From: Branchiostoma floridae
Taxonomy: Eukaryota; Chordata; Leptocardii; Amphioxiformes; Branchiostomatidae
Reading direction: 5' to 3'
NCBI RefSeq assembly: GCF_000003815.2
Contig: NC_049986.1
Span: 6,698,227 to 6,762,226, forward strand
DNA length: 64,000 nucleotides
Of this stretch, positions 49,225-54,112 are shown in pieces (within the stretch, counting starts at the first letter, position 1; each line of letters starts with the position of its first letter). The translations under genes were made by a program, and so were the position numbers. The notes beneath the pieces were generated by a model that saw only the letters and a program-made list of their open reading frames with translations, was not told the DNA's origin and did no database searches.

Positions 49225-52119
49225 TCAACAACATAACTAAAGAATGGCTGGGAGGATTGGTTTCATTTCAACTGCAAACTAAAATCACTGCAGACACTCC
49301 GTTTTCTGCCTGCAAAAAAATTACATTCCCATCAAAGGAGGTGTAGGAATATGGAACGAGAAATAAGCTTATTTGCCGGTAAGCCACACTAAAGGTCAGG
49401 GTTTTGGCTTGCGTCATCTGGGAAGAAATCTCCTGTAATCTAAATTGCATGCCACATGCCTAAGGCCAAAGTCATAACGGCTACTGGATACTGGTATTGT
49501 TGACACTGTAAGAGGATATCAGCACATGACATGTTGTCAATAAGTTCAAGGTCCCCAATTTTCTTTTATCAATCATCCACATTCAGTATTCAAAAAGCAT
49601 TTTCAGTATCACTGGGATTTTTGTAGTTAAAGATTTGATTACTAAGATTACTTGAATATGCTGCAAACTGTCAAATTCAGATACAAAATTTTCCCCAAAA
49701 AATTACTCTTTTATTTATTCATTAGAGTTCACCGCATTTGTACAATTGACATAAAAAGGTGACTATCATATTTTTAACATGTCAACCTGGAGAGAAGACT
49801 GTAAAGTTTGATCCTCTAACACCAAGAAAGGACCCCTGCTTCTTTTGATGAGTGTATTTAATGTATTCAAGGTGTGGCTCTACTCAAACAAAAGACCTCC
49901 GGCGTTACGTTCCAACCAAGAGAACGTCTGTAACCAAAGCCACATACATTTTTGTACTCATTTACACCTGCGTCAAATGGGTGCCTTTTCAAAGGGCTCA
50001 ACACAGAGCTGCCAGGGATTCAAACTTAGATTTAGAATTCTAATTTGACACCTCAAACCTGAGACCACCTTGCCACCTTCTCTTTTACAATTATTGCGAT
50101 TTACATGCAAAATACTTCCAATGAGTATGGACAACAGTTAGTTAAAAAAGTCACATGCTGTTCGCATAATTGCGTGAAATGTCGCATCTGGTGTTCGTCA
50201 TTTTGAGGAAGTAATTCCCTCAGCAGGTTTTTAGAGCTTGAATCTTTAATTCCCTGGCTCCATGTGTCTTTGAAGTTTCACCCGGGGAACCTATGCTTAC
50301 AGCGGTTTGACATTCACGAATTATTGATGTGACTCAATAGTCATATTGCCTGTAGCTTTATCAAAGCTTTGCAGGGATGAAATTTCTGTCAAGTGTGAAC
50401 TTTACTGTGTTATAAGTTGTAAGGTTTTGTTGTGCATGGGTGACTGATTTTCAATCTGCTGTTTTTAGCCTGAAGGGAAGTGGGAAGTGGTGAGCCGTCT
50501 TGAAAGCTTCCATTTAATGTAATCACCAGGGTTGAAGGTGGTTGTTTCTTCAGGGATGTATTAGGAAGTGAAAACGTCATAAGCGTGGTTGATAGAAGAT
50601 TGCTTTCTCTCAGGAGCTTTACTTCCAAATGTGAAAGGTGAAATAGCTTGAAGAGATGATTCCAGAAAAGGTATGTGTTGAAGTTAACATACAAATTATA
50701 AACCCCAGTTGCTTAAAGTAAGTTTCTATCGATGCTCAATCAATGGAATACTTGATGATTCAAATACCCTCACTAATTGCATAATTGATAAGTTAATCAA
50801 CCATAAATGTTCCATTATGGGTTTCATACTTAACTGTGATAATCAACCAGTGGTGATGATTAAATGTACTAACAGGAAAATGATTTTGCCACACATGAAT
50901 CAAAAGAAATGCTGAGTATAATATTTGTAACATCTTTTAACATGTTTTCTAACAGCTGAAAAAATTTTTTATCATAACTCAAATAATTGATTTGTAGAAT
51001 ATCATAAAGCTCCATTTACAGTATATGGACTGCTCTAGAAAACATGTTTAGAAGGTGAGCTAAAAATGTCAAAATTATAAAATATGCATGAAGGCTTTTA
51101 GTATATACAATGTACATTACAGTACATAGCACATGACCACAATTGATGATGAGGATTATTCTGAGATAGATATGAGAGGGAGATCTCCTACAAATGAAGA
51201 AATTCAAAAATAGACATTTCAAGAAAATTAATTTTGGAGCAATCTAATGTCGTATATGCTTTATTTCAGACTTGTTTCATTTTCGGTACACATTTTCCAA
51301 TGCAAGTAAACCTTTAAAGATGAAACATGGCATTGACATAAAACAAAGGCTGCATGAAAAAAACACTCTGAATATTATAAATGAAAGAAGTGCATGGTAA
51401 ATAGAGCATGTCCCCAGATGTAATGAAATATTTTTTCCTTTTCATGGCAACCACAAAAGGCACAGTGAAGAACAGTACCCCTCTGATGAAAACAGATGAG
51501 GCGCTAAACACAGATGGCCGCATTTCATCATCTAGATGGCATCCAACAAATGTGAAGACATGTCATTTTGTCCTGCATGTTTGGTATTCAATACCACCGG
51601 CAAACGACACTAAAAATCAATTTTTCATCATCACCGAATGTGCAAACATTCCTTAGGTCATCCCAATTGAGAAGGCAAATTTTGATACGTGCTGTTTTTA
51701 TATAGATCAAAGCATGGCTTTGCAATCACCATTGATTGTGCTTTATCCAGATCCCAGTTTTCTGGAAAGGGACCAAACAAATTCAGTCCTAGGGAAAATG
51801 TCGGAAGAAATACTCACTCGACCGCTGGTTCTTGATGAAGTAGATCTGTAGACGTTCCTTGAAGGTGTTTTCGTTCACGTAGAACTCCACTTGTACCCTG
51901 AAGATGAAGGAAAGAAAATACCATCAGAAGCCCCATCGGTGACAAATGCATTATCTGCCAACTGTCTGCCCCAAGCAAATAATTTGAGCCAGTGCCAGGC
52001 CTGGTAGATATCTGTAAGAAATTCTTTTATATCACCGGTTACCTTGGTCCGGGGTTATTGGAAAATGCCGACACCACATCGGTGAAGGAAACGCTGGATT
52101 CCTCTATGTTCGGCCTCAT
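5561..52119 (-). CDS. KCNT: KCNT/Slo2 sodium-activated potassium channel, whole gene (28 coding exons)
   Basis: Plasma-membrane K+ channel subunit of the Slo2 family, which forms tetramers gated by cytoplasmic Na+ and shapes neuronal after-hyperpolarisation. I spliced 28 exons, listed separately, all GT-AG with compatible phases, giving 1089 codons; the vertebrate paralogues are about 1135-1235. Order: short N-terminus (1-26), the conserved [16 protein letters not shown] block, S1 (about 59-78), S2 (123-142), S3 (143-167), S4 with almost no basic residues (168-195), S5 (about 212-226), pore with TVGYGD at 256-261, S6 (268-287), RCK1 (from about 315), an acidic linker (about 590-675), RCK2 (from about 704), and the conserved SLSYVLINP segment near 1025. 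An in-frame TGA lies seven codons above the ATG. Vertebrates have two paralogues; this looks like the single pre-duplication form. The segment between RCK2 and the last conserved block is shorter than in KCNT1. The 3' end is unresolved. Confidence 0.93.
6267..6351 (-). CDS. KCNT: KCNT coding exon 27 (C-terminal region)
   Basis: Encodes [20 protein letters not shown] then RLELDDV, matching the vertebrate LSYxLINPxPDTRxEl block. Acceptor CTCCAG, donor GTAAGT. A hairpin element begins 32 nt upstream of the first exon base. Confidence 0.93.
6383..6498. mobile_element. 116-bp hairpin MITE, Mutator-like
   Basis: Inverted arms of about 33 bp starting TAGCCTGGGTACCATCCG. A perfect 9-bp target duplication CAGAAGTTA flanks it (6374-6382 and 6499-6507). 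A 9-bp duplication suggests the Mutator superfamily. It lies just upstream of KCNT exon 27. Confidence 0.85.
7175..7551. mobile_element. inverted-repeat element, GGCCACACC / CTTCTCGGA family, copy 1
   Basis: Left arm GGCCACACCGATTTTATTTG then TTGCTTCTCGGACTTGCC. The right end carries TCCGAGAAG and TTTGGTGTGG in inverse order. The interior (AATGCCTTTCATTC..., TACAGGTTTTGCTATCAC) is shared in opposite orientation with 36638-36988. Confidence 0.7.
8034..8139 (-). CDS. KCNT: KCNT coding exon 26 (C-terminal region)
   Basis: Encodes [20 protein letters not shown] then [15 protein letters not shown], matching the SERQELxELVKNRMKHLGL block. It follows exon 25 directly, so the long variable segment seen in vertebrate KCNT1 between these blocks is missing. 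Acceptor TTGCAG, donor GTGGGT. Confidence 0.93.
8228..8484 (+). mobile_element. tRNA-derived SINE, copy 1
   Basis: The tRNA-like head (GCATAGTCCAGTGGTTTGATT, A-box region) is internally shortened relative to copy 2. The body has the same blocks: GCAGTCCTTAGG, AAGCCATGGTCCACTGTT, CAATGAACCTGTAAATACT, GACTAGCTCTTCAGTGAGC, and an AACTGGATCGAGAT tail. It lies in KCNT intron 25 (between exons 25 and 26). Confidence 0.75.
9112..9240 (-). CDS. KCNT: KCNT coding exon 25 (RCK2 end)
   Basis: Forty-three codons from [20 protein letters not shown] through [18 protein letters not shown] to GME. Phase 0; acceptor ATACCAG, donor GTATTC (weak). Only this copy, of three tandem copies of the 5' half, retains the complete open exon. 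Confidence 0.95.
9181..9660. repeat. tandem triplication of the 5' part of KCNT exon 25 plus intron
   Basis: Units begin at 9181, 9345 and 9505 with CTGCTTCT(G/A)GTACAG; the lengths are 164, 160 and about 155 bp. Each carries the first part of exon 25 and its acceptor (the exon would start at 9240, 9404 and 9564 on the minus strand). Units 1 and 2 stay alike throughout; unit 3 diverges in its intron part. Only unit 1 leads into a full exon. Confidence 0.93.
11179..11772 (+). pseudogene. retroelement-type nuclease-like ORF with internal TGA
   Basis: The open frame from the ATG at 11179 ends at TGA 11584-11586, then continues in the same frame for 61 codons to TGA 11770-11772. Motifs: [40 protein letters not shown], then after the stop [10 protein letters not shown] and a Cys-containing end. 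A PD...ELTVP...VEVG...RG order is common at the C-terminus of predicted retroelement proteins in marine invertebrate genomes and resembles a PD-(D/E)XK nuclease core. Family assignment is from memory of the pattern. Probably a captured, decayed fragment; the polyadenylation motif AATAAA at about 12064 lies downstream. Confidence 0.5.
11781..11857. repeat. 20-bp minisatellite, four units
   Basis: TGTTTAAGTGCAATATATCT-type units start at 11781, 11801, 11821 and 11841. It lies just after the stop of the nuclease-like ORF inside the transposon. Confidence 0.95.
14198..14281 (-). CDS. KCNT: KCNT coding exon 24 (RCK2)
   Basis: Twenty-eight codons, [20 protein letters not shown] then PGSGHLRS. Phase 0, acceptor TTCCAG, donor GTGAGA. 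The following intron carries the 4.16-kb inverted-arm transposon and two pseudo-copies of the next exon's acceptor. Confidence 0.96.
14651..14752 (-). CDS. KCNT: KCNT coding exon 23 (RCK2)
   Basis: Thirty-four codons: [20 protein letters not shown] then [14 protein letters not shown], nearly identical to vertebrates. Phase 0 on both sides; acceptor TTGCAG, donor GTTTGT. Confidence 0.97.
15565..15595. repeat. (CATA)n microsatellite
   Basis: About eight units of TACA in KCNT intron 22. Confidence 0.97.
15740..15851 (-). CDS. KCNT: KCNT coding exon 22 (RCK2)
   Basis: Encodes [20 protein letters not shown] followed by [17 protein letters not shown]. Phase 0 at the 3' end, donor GTAAGA. Confidence 0.96.
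16517..16727. mobile_element. TACTGTAAATGC-ended MITE
   Basis: Left end TACTGTAAATGCATTTAAG and right end TTTCTGCATTTACAGTA. The interior repeats AAGTTTGCGGG and TTCACGGTGGT. The TA ends suggest a mariner/Tc-type target. Intron between exons 21 and 22. Confidence 0.75.
16805..16939 (-). CDS. KCNT: KCNT coding exon 21 (RCK2)
   Basis: Encodes [20 protein letters not shown], then [18 protein letters not shown]. Acceptor CTACAG, donor GTGACA. Confidence 0.96.
16985..17405. mobile_element. GTTCTGACCGGTCCG inverted-repeat element, copy 1
   Basis: The left arm contains GATATCATTGTTCTGACCGG and GGGCTCCATAGTTTGATT. The right end carries the complement (CAAACTTTGGAGCCCTGGAC ... GGTCAGAACACTGATATTG). 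A related copy is at 55815-56165. Confidence 0.65.
17465..17536 (-). CDS. KCNT: KCNT coding exon 20 (RCK2)
   Basis: Encodes [20 protein letters not shown] then SIN, the hallmark RCK2 block. Acceptor TGCAG, donor GTAAGT. Confidence 0.96.
17660..17832 (-). CDS. KCNT: KCNT coding exon 19 (RCK2)
   Basis: Encodes [34 protein letters not shown], and [11 protein letters not shown]. The last residues begin the segment proposed to bind Na+ in mammalian Slack; here it reads ENLPDER rather than DNKPDHH. Acceptor ATACAG, donor GTGAGT. Confidence 0.95.
18876..18981 (-). CDS. KCNT: KCNT coding exon 18 (into RCK2)
   Basis: Encodes [20 protein letters not shown] and [13 protein letters not shown], matching the GYPPxSPYIG and PFCCLRLD segments of vertebrate KCNT. 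Acceptor CTACAG, donor GTAGGT. Confidence 0.96.
19034..19296. repeat. 108-bp direct duplication around a 42-bp templated insert
   Basis: CTGTATGTGCATGTTTGAAG through TCTTCTTTTAT occurs at about 19035-19143 and again at 19188-19296. Between them, 19147-19188 is identical over 42 nt to 21555-21596. Both loci are KCNT introns. Confidence 0.88.
19367..19704. mobile_element. CAGGGTTTAACAAGT-ended MITE
   Basis: Starts CAGGGTTTAACAAGTTTC and ends ACTTGTTCAACCCTG. ACTTGCCCGA and CGGGCAAGT motifs are mirrored inside. A hAT-like ending; the flanking duplication is not clear. Confidence 0.75.
19755..19962 (-). CDS. KCNT: KCNT coding exon 17 (acidic RCK1-RCK2 linker)
   Basis: Begins [15 protein letters not shown] and has the conserved RPSIADV motif (RPSIAPV in vertebrates), then an acidic stretch [12 protein letters not shown]. 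The linker is disordered and variable in the family. Acceptor AACAG, donor GTGAGC; ends two bases into an Asp codon. Confidence 0.92.
21063..21289 (-). CDS. KCNT: KCNT coding exon 16
   Basis: Seventy-five full codons: [31 protein letters not shown], then a Lys/Glu-rich run ([12 protein letters not shown]) and THSIIAGA. The conserved HSII motif opens the linker between the RCK domains. Acceptor CTAG, donor GTCAGG. Confidence 0.95.
21335..21543. mobile_element. TAACGCTGGTTCACC palindromic MITE, decayed copy
   Basis: Left TAACGGTAGTTAACCTTTATCC, with the reverse motif GGATAAAGGTTACTCCGCAG and GTGAACTAGCTTTA at the right. The interior CGATGGACTTTCGTTTCACA is mirrored. Ends near exon 16. Confidence 0.75.
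21844..21993 (-). CDS. KCNT: KCNT coding exon 15
   Basis: Encodes [20 protein letters not shown] and [16 protein letters not shown], the RCK1 C-lobe. Acceptor TTCCAG, donor GTAAGT. Confidence 0.96.
22092..22345. mobile_element. 254-bp MITE, Mutator-like, with GC-rich arms
   Basis: Arms read AGCACGTCACCGGAACGTAC and continue into GCGCCTGCGCG at both ends. A perfect 9-bp duplication TCCTTAGTT lies at 22083-22091 and 22346-22354. The arm contains a GCGCCTGCGC motif resembling an NRF-1 site. It sits in the intron between exons 14 and 15. Confidence 0.88.
22850..22958 (-). CDS. KCNT: KCNT coding exon 14 (RCK1 end)
   Basis: Encodes [20 protein letters not shown] followed by [16 protein letters not shown]. 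Acceptor CCTAG, donor GTAAGT; enters and leaves mid-codon, consistent with its neighbours. Confidence 0.96.
23534..23642 (-). CDS. KCNT: KCNT coding exon 13 (RCK1)
   Basis: Encodes [20 protein letters not shown] and then [16 protein letters not shown], among the most conserved blocks of the family. Acceptor CCCAG, donor GTAAGA. Confidence 0.97.
24316..24532. mobile_element. TAACGCTGGTTCACC palindromic MITE
   Basis: Starts TAACGCTGGTTCACCTTTATC and ends GATGAACCAGCGTTA. The inner halves CGATGGACGGTGGTTTCAGA and ACCAACGTCTGTCGGC are inverted copies, so the whole 217 bp folds back. Confidence 0.88.
25608..25709 (-). CDS. candidate in-phase cassette exon in RCK1
   Basis: An open 102-nt stretch (34 codons, no stop) bounded by TTCTACAG and GAG/GTGATC lies in the intron between two phase-0 exons. 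If included it would insert 34 residues, beginning [10 protein letters not shown] and ending GRRLE, after residue 409 without shifting frame. It is GC-richer than the surrounding intron. I know of no KCNT homologue with this insert, so it may equally be a chance open frame. Confidence 0.28.
26637..26984. mobile_element. CAGGGCTCGAAATAC-ended MITE
   Basis: Left CAGGGCTCGAAATACCACC, right GTATTTCAAGCCCTG. The interior is rich in (A)CCTGCAC and GTGCAGGTA in both directions. ATACT flanks both ends. hAT-like terminus. Confidence 0.78.
27111..27174 (-). CDS. KCNT: KCNT coding exon 12 (RCK1)
   Basis: Encodes [20 protein letters not shown] then V, matching the MDxxEACFILSSRNE segment of the family. 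Phase 0 at the 3' end with a strong GTAAGT donor. The next certain exon begins DEHTILRAW, also phase 0. Confidence 0.93.
27557..27693 (-). CDS. KCNT: KCNT coding exon 11 (RCK1)
   Basis: Encodes [18 protein letters not shown] then [18 protein letters not shown], the core of the RCK1 Rossmann-like fold. Acceptor CCCAG, donor GTGAGT; ends two bases into a Lys codon. Confidence 0.96.
27957..28166. mobile_element. TAACGCTGGTTCACC family MITE, diverged
   Basis: TTTTTATCCGCGGGGTAACC then TATATCCGTTGT at the left, GATGGATATAGGTTACCCTA and CAAACCAGTGTTATA at the right. It ends 80 bp from exon 10. Confidence 0.75.
28246..28410 (-). CDS. KCNT: KCNT coding exon 10 (S6-RCK1 linker, start of RCK1)
   Basis: Fifty-five codons from [20 protein letters not shown] to [17 protein letters not shown] opens the first RCK1 beta strand. 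Phase 0, donor GTGTGT. Confidence 0.96.
29119..29564. mobile_element. hAT-like non-autonomous element, copy 2 (446 bp)
   Basis: Terminal inverted repeats TAGGGGTGGGTACC / GGTACCCACCCCTA with a perfect 8-bp target duplication GTGCTCAC (29111-29118 and 29565-29572). Eight-bp duplications and this terminus fit the hAT superfamily. No transposase frame is present. Confidence 0.88.
30205..30335. repeat. AGAACACAC minisatellite
   Basis: Imperfect units of roughly 15-30 bp around AACAAGAACACACAGAAACT recur. It opens misleading low-complexity frames on both strands. Confidence 0.8.
30809..30838. repeat. (TTTAGA)n short repeat
   Basis: TTTTAGATTTAGATTTAGAT, four to five hexamers, 125 bp beyond exon 9. 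Confidence 0.9.
30964..31144 (-). CDS. KCNT: KCNT coding exon 9 (pore and S6)
   Basis: Holds the turret ([11 protein letters not shown]), pore helix, selectivity filter TVGYGD at residues 256-261, and S6 ending [11 protein letters not shown]. The filter has Tyr as in KCNT1; human KCNT2 has Phe there. Acceptor CTACAG, donor GTAACC. Confidence 0.98.
31654..31748 (-). CDS. KCNT: KCNT coding exon 8 (S4-S5 linker and S5)
   Basis: Encodes [17 protein letters not shown] followed by the hydrophobic S5, [14 protein letters not shown]. Acceptor TTCCAG, donor GTTAGT; ends two bases into a codon. Confidence 0.95.
31845..32300. repeat. degenerate tandem repeat, two to three units
   Basis: GTCCTTCAGATGAA(A/G)AACAATG then AATCACAGCCTTT and TTCAGCAC recur at about 31853 and 31999 (period about 146). 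A worn third unit lies near 32250. Confidence 0.7.
32408..32491 (-). CDS. KCNT: KCNT coding exon 7 (S4)
   Basis: Twenty-eight codons, [20 protein letters not shown] onward. This is the Slo2 S4, which lacks the repeated arginines of voltage sensors; one R and one K are visible. Phase 0, donor GTAAGT. Confidence 0.96.
33490..34390. repeat. tandem array of about 160-bp units, six copies
   Basis: CAGAACTTCTGACATTCAAA recurs near 33520, 33677, 33845, 34010, 34168 and 34338, followed by CCTACTGGACTTTTTCCA and GACACTGGTTATCAATTCTC. The spacing is about 157-170 bp and the copies are moderately diverged. Within KCNT intron 6 (between exons 6 and 7). Confidence 0.9.
35120..35275. repeat. short inverted repeat
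   Basis: TTCTGTTTTTGGGATTTTTT and its complement AAAAAATCCCAAAAACAGAA are about 90 bp apart, giving a stable hairpin. Probably a worn MITE. Confidence 0.65.
36204..36385. other. assembly gap (182 N)
   Basis: Run of N in KCNT intron 6. Open frames that span it are artefacts. Confidence 1.
36638..36988. mobile_element. inverted-repeat element, GGCCACACC / CTTCTCGGA family, copy 2
   Basis: Reverse-oriented relative of 7175-7551: CTTGCTTCTCGGAT near the left end, CCAAGAAGCAACAAATAAAA near the right, closing with TTGGTGTGGCC. It shares the AGGTTTGTGATAGCAAAACC interior. Confidence 0.7.
37466..37540 (-). CDS. KCNT: KCNT coding exon 6 (S3)
   Basis: Twenty-five codons ending [14 protein letters not shown], the S3 region. 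Phase 0 on both sides, acceptor CTCAG, donor GTAAGT. Confidence 0.95.
37806..38198. mobile_element. MITE with CACCTTTCTCACGCGG arms
   Basis: Left CACCTTTCTCACGCGGCGGC then CATGATAGATC; right GATCTATCATGGCCGCCGCG then TGAGAAAGGTG. The arms are about 30 bp and nearly perfect. TATAA-like sequence flanks both sides. Ends 43 bp from exon 5. Confidence 0.87.
38241..38300 (-). CDS. KCNT: KCNT coding exon 5 (S2)
   Basis: Twenty codons, [20 protein letters not shown], forming S2. Phase 0 on both sides, acceptor TTACAG, donor GTATGT. Very close to the vertebrate paralogues. Confidence 0.95.
38831..38939 (-). CDS. KCNT: KCNT coding exon 4 (S1-S2 loop)
   Basis: Encodes the extracellular S1-S2 loop, including a TPNYTW stretch (potential N-glycosylation site NYT) and the conserved INWAPLVWV. 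Ends in phase 0 at IWGIQ with donor GTGGGG. Confidence 0.94.
40003..40195. mobile_element. TAACGCTGGTTCACC family MITE, diverged
   Basis: GTTCACCTTAATCCGTGGGT at the left, CAACAGATATAGGTTACCCC then ACGGATAAAGGTGACATCGC at the right. Confidence 0.7.
40260..40576. mobile_element. GC-rich MITE with AGCTAAGGGCACAA ends
   Basis: Left AGCTAAGGGCACAATC and right GGTTGTGCCCTTAGCT. Internal arms are partly mirrored (GTACGTGCAAT versus ACAAACTTGT types). Its right end is 14 nt from the last base of exon 3, inside the donor-side intron. The frames opened here on both strands are not genes. Confidence 0.82.
40591..40690 (-). CDS. KCNT: KCNT coding exon 3 (S1)
   Basis: Encodes [16 protein letters not shown] onward, the S1 helix. 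Acceptor TCTCAG, donor GTAAGT. A GC-rich inverted-repeat element ends 14 nt beyond the donor side of this exon. Confidence 0.95.
44890..45343. repeat. tandem array of about 115-bp units, four copies
   Basis: TTCTCAAGTTGCATAC, GGCATCATCTTAACAATGAG and GCATGTCTTGCCAATGTATC recur in order, beginning near 44905, 45022, 45142 and 45250. The open frame across it is repeat-derived. Confidence 0.9.
46667..46848. mobile_element. TACAGTCAAACCTG MITE, copy 1
   Basis: 182 bp from TACAGTCAAACCTGTCTAGA to AATACAGGTTTGACTGTA, a fully palindromic mariner-like MITE with repeated GGCCACTAT units inside. Confidence 0.92.
46885..47066. mobile_element. TACAGTCAAACCTG MITE, copy 2
   Basis: Same length and orientation as copy 1, 36 bp away, with only a handful of differences. 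The pair suggests a segmental duplication or two linked insertions. Confidence 0.92.
47984..48172. mobile_element. MITE with ACCAGGTGCCAT arms
   Basis: Left CCACCAGGTGCCATAATACC then GCC; right GGCGGTATCATGGCACCTGG. Arms of about 24 bp with small differences. Confidence 0.78.
49191..49221. repeat. (GT)n microsatellite
   Basis: Fifteen GT units in KCNT intron 2. Confidence 0.97.
51818..51897 (-). CDS. KCNT: KCNT coding exon 2
   Basis: Encodes the near-invariant Slo2 block [20 protein letters not shown], ending KNQRS, just before S1. Acceptor TTCAG, donor GTGAGT; it enters and leaves mid-codon in frame with both neighbours. The following intron is about 11 kb. Confidence 0.95.
52043..52119 (-). 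CDS. KCNT: KCNT coding exon 1 (start codon)
   Basis: Starts [12 protein letters not shown] and ends after 25 codons plus two bases (AG), donor GTAACC. The ATG at 52119-52117 is the first after an in-frame TGA 21 nt upstream. The N-terminus before the conserved VQVEFY block is only 26 residues, much shorter than vertebrate KCNT1. Other first exons are known in this family and could exist upstream. Confidence 0.85.
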
Positions 52120-52385
52120 GGCTGACTCAAGAATTCTTCAAGTATGATCTAGTGCCTCAGCCAACAGCTTGAGCATCTAGCTGCATCCACAAGGATATTA
52201 TAATGAGGCGAGGGTGAGGGTGGGGTCAGGTGTAGGACCCTGATCTCCCGATAGTGCCCACAAGAGTGCCGCTGTGCATCCCGAGTAATTGTTACTCCCC
52301 CAGCAGGCCCCAGGTGACGACACACTACACCCGCAACCGGTAATGACGGTTACTGATCAAAAAGGGGTTGGCCCTGTTTGGGCTG

Positions 52386-52430
52386 ACTCCGCGCTCCACC
52401 AAAGGAAGCACAGCATGTCATTTATACGGC
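52386..52430 (-). promoter_or_regulatory. putative KCNT core promoter (TATA box)
   Basis: TATAAA occurs on the minus strand at 52426-52421, pointing to a start near 52395. The interval 52200-52420 is visibly richer in GC and CpG than its flanks and would give a 5' UTR of about 275 nt before the ATG at 52119. This is inference from motif and position only. Confidence 0.4.
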
Positions 52431-52599
52431 TGCTATAGATTAGATATATGTTTTACACCCCGCTTAACGCAATTTAGATCTCCTCACAAATGTTACGTAG
52501 AAAATAGATCGAACAATTTTATCTATGCATCGCACAGAGGCAGATAATGCTTTTGGCAAGTTTCCAAGGCATTTGACAGGTAATAGGGGCCTGGAAAAG

Positions 52600-52915
52600 G
52601 GTATTGGCAGAAGAATCCTCCAGGGAAGAGGAACAAACTGGTAACAGATTATCACAGATTAGTAGGCGGAATATGAAATAAGAACTGTACGCAATATACC
52701 ATTGATAAGGCATATTGACGGCTGAGACACAACGATTTACCTGTTTCGAGGTTTTAATAAAAAAAAGTCTTCATCAGAATGACAAGAGAGTGATACCACA
52801 CTTGCTTTTATAGCCTTAACTCTCAAATAGGGAATATGAAAAACTGGTGCCAGCTTATCATAGATAAGTAGGCGGAATATGAAATGAAAACTATGCGCAA
52901 TACAGCTTCTGTAGC
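52600..52915. repeat. imperfect duplication upstream of the KCNT promoter
   Basis: AGTAGGCGGAATATGAAAT with flanking AACTGGT...TTATCA and GCGCAATA/ACGCAATA occurs near 52645-52700 and again near 52835-52905. Confidence 0.6.
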
Positions 52916-53837
52916 AGTTAGATATGAATGCTTGAGTTACAGAAAAAGATAAGCTGAAATCGGAAAATTTGTATTCAAAAATGAAAAACAGTTCTTCATG
53001 CTTCATCACATCAGGACATTGGTATCCTATATAGGCCATCCAGGGAAAGACTTGATGAGTTTTTCCTTTAACATGCAATCGAGAGCATCTGCCTAATTTC
53101 TTTATTGGAAATTTTACAATGGTCCAAAAACTCCTGGGAATGTGAGCACGTAGTTATTAGCTCATCCCTCATATAAGGACTACAGAAGTGTTTAACCTCA
53201 GGAGTGTAGGAACCAAAAAAGTAATTGCACCAGTGTGTTGAAATGAAATTAAAGGAGAAAGGTATTTCAAAAGGTGGACATTTGTATAAAAATTTCTATC
53301 TTTAGAAGACAACTATTCTACCACACTATCTAAAAAGTCACATTATTTTGTTAGATGAAGTAGAACTGATTACATTAATTTCAGTAATTTTTTTCAACAA
53401 CATCTCAAATGTTAAAGAGTACACAGTAAACACCCACATAAAAATGGGTGAATTTATATGTATTGTGCTCATATATTTGTTTATGCATTAGATTTCAAAA
53501 GAACAAGCTAATCCAAGAACCATGAAGTAAGATTGATAAGACTTGCATCACACAATTTAATGATATCAATTTGAAAACACAGATTTTACTGTCAGTACGG
53601 AAATTCATAGTGTTTCATAGAGCATATCGATTCTGCTGTGCTTTTATTAGTTTGAACAGTTATCAGTCAAAACACCTGTCTCATAGATGAGATTACAACT
53701 GACAGAGATGAATGGTGCCCAGATGAAATCTACCAGTCCCACCTTAAAACATTACAGTGCTGATTGATTGTTGTTTTTATGGATGATAAAACTGAGATGT
53801 TGCTATAGATAAGTTGATGGAAAAAAGGAAAGGAAAT

Positions 53838-54112
53838 TAATCTCGATCCAGTTTTAGCTTACTGAAGAGCTAGTCTTTTACTGGTCGTGACAGAGAGGAC
53901 AGACAGTATGTACAGTATTTACAGGTTCATTGTACCAGCCTGAGGGAAATTCTTTTCTAATGAACAGTGGACCATGGCTTAACATCCAGTCCTAAGTACT
54001 GCAATCATTTCTGGTAGCATGCATGTTGGTTGAGCAACACAACCAGAATCAGACTCACAGCTTCTTGTTTCAGAGACAGGGCTGCTAACCAATGGACTAC
54101 GCGTGCTACCAT
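53838..54112 (-). mobile_element. tRNA-derived SINE, copy 2
   Basis: Read on the minus strand it begins GGTAGCACGCGTAGTCCATT then GGTTAGCAGC (pol III A box), with a B-box-like GTGAGTCTGATTCTG. The body matches copy 1 block for block and ends AACTGGATCGAGAT. This copy preserves the full head. Confidence 0.8.

Larger units (their letters stand above)
40691..51817. other. 11-kb KCNT intron 2, no other gene seen
   Basis: Only short overlapping frames and repeats, listed separately. I found no nested gene, tRNA or convincing alternative exon. Long introns near the 5' end of ion-channel genes often hold regulatory DNA, but nothing here can be pinned down by eye. Confidence 0.6.
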
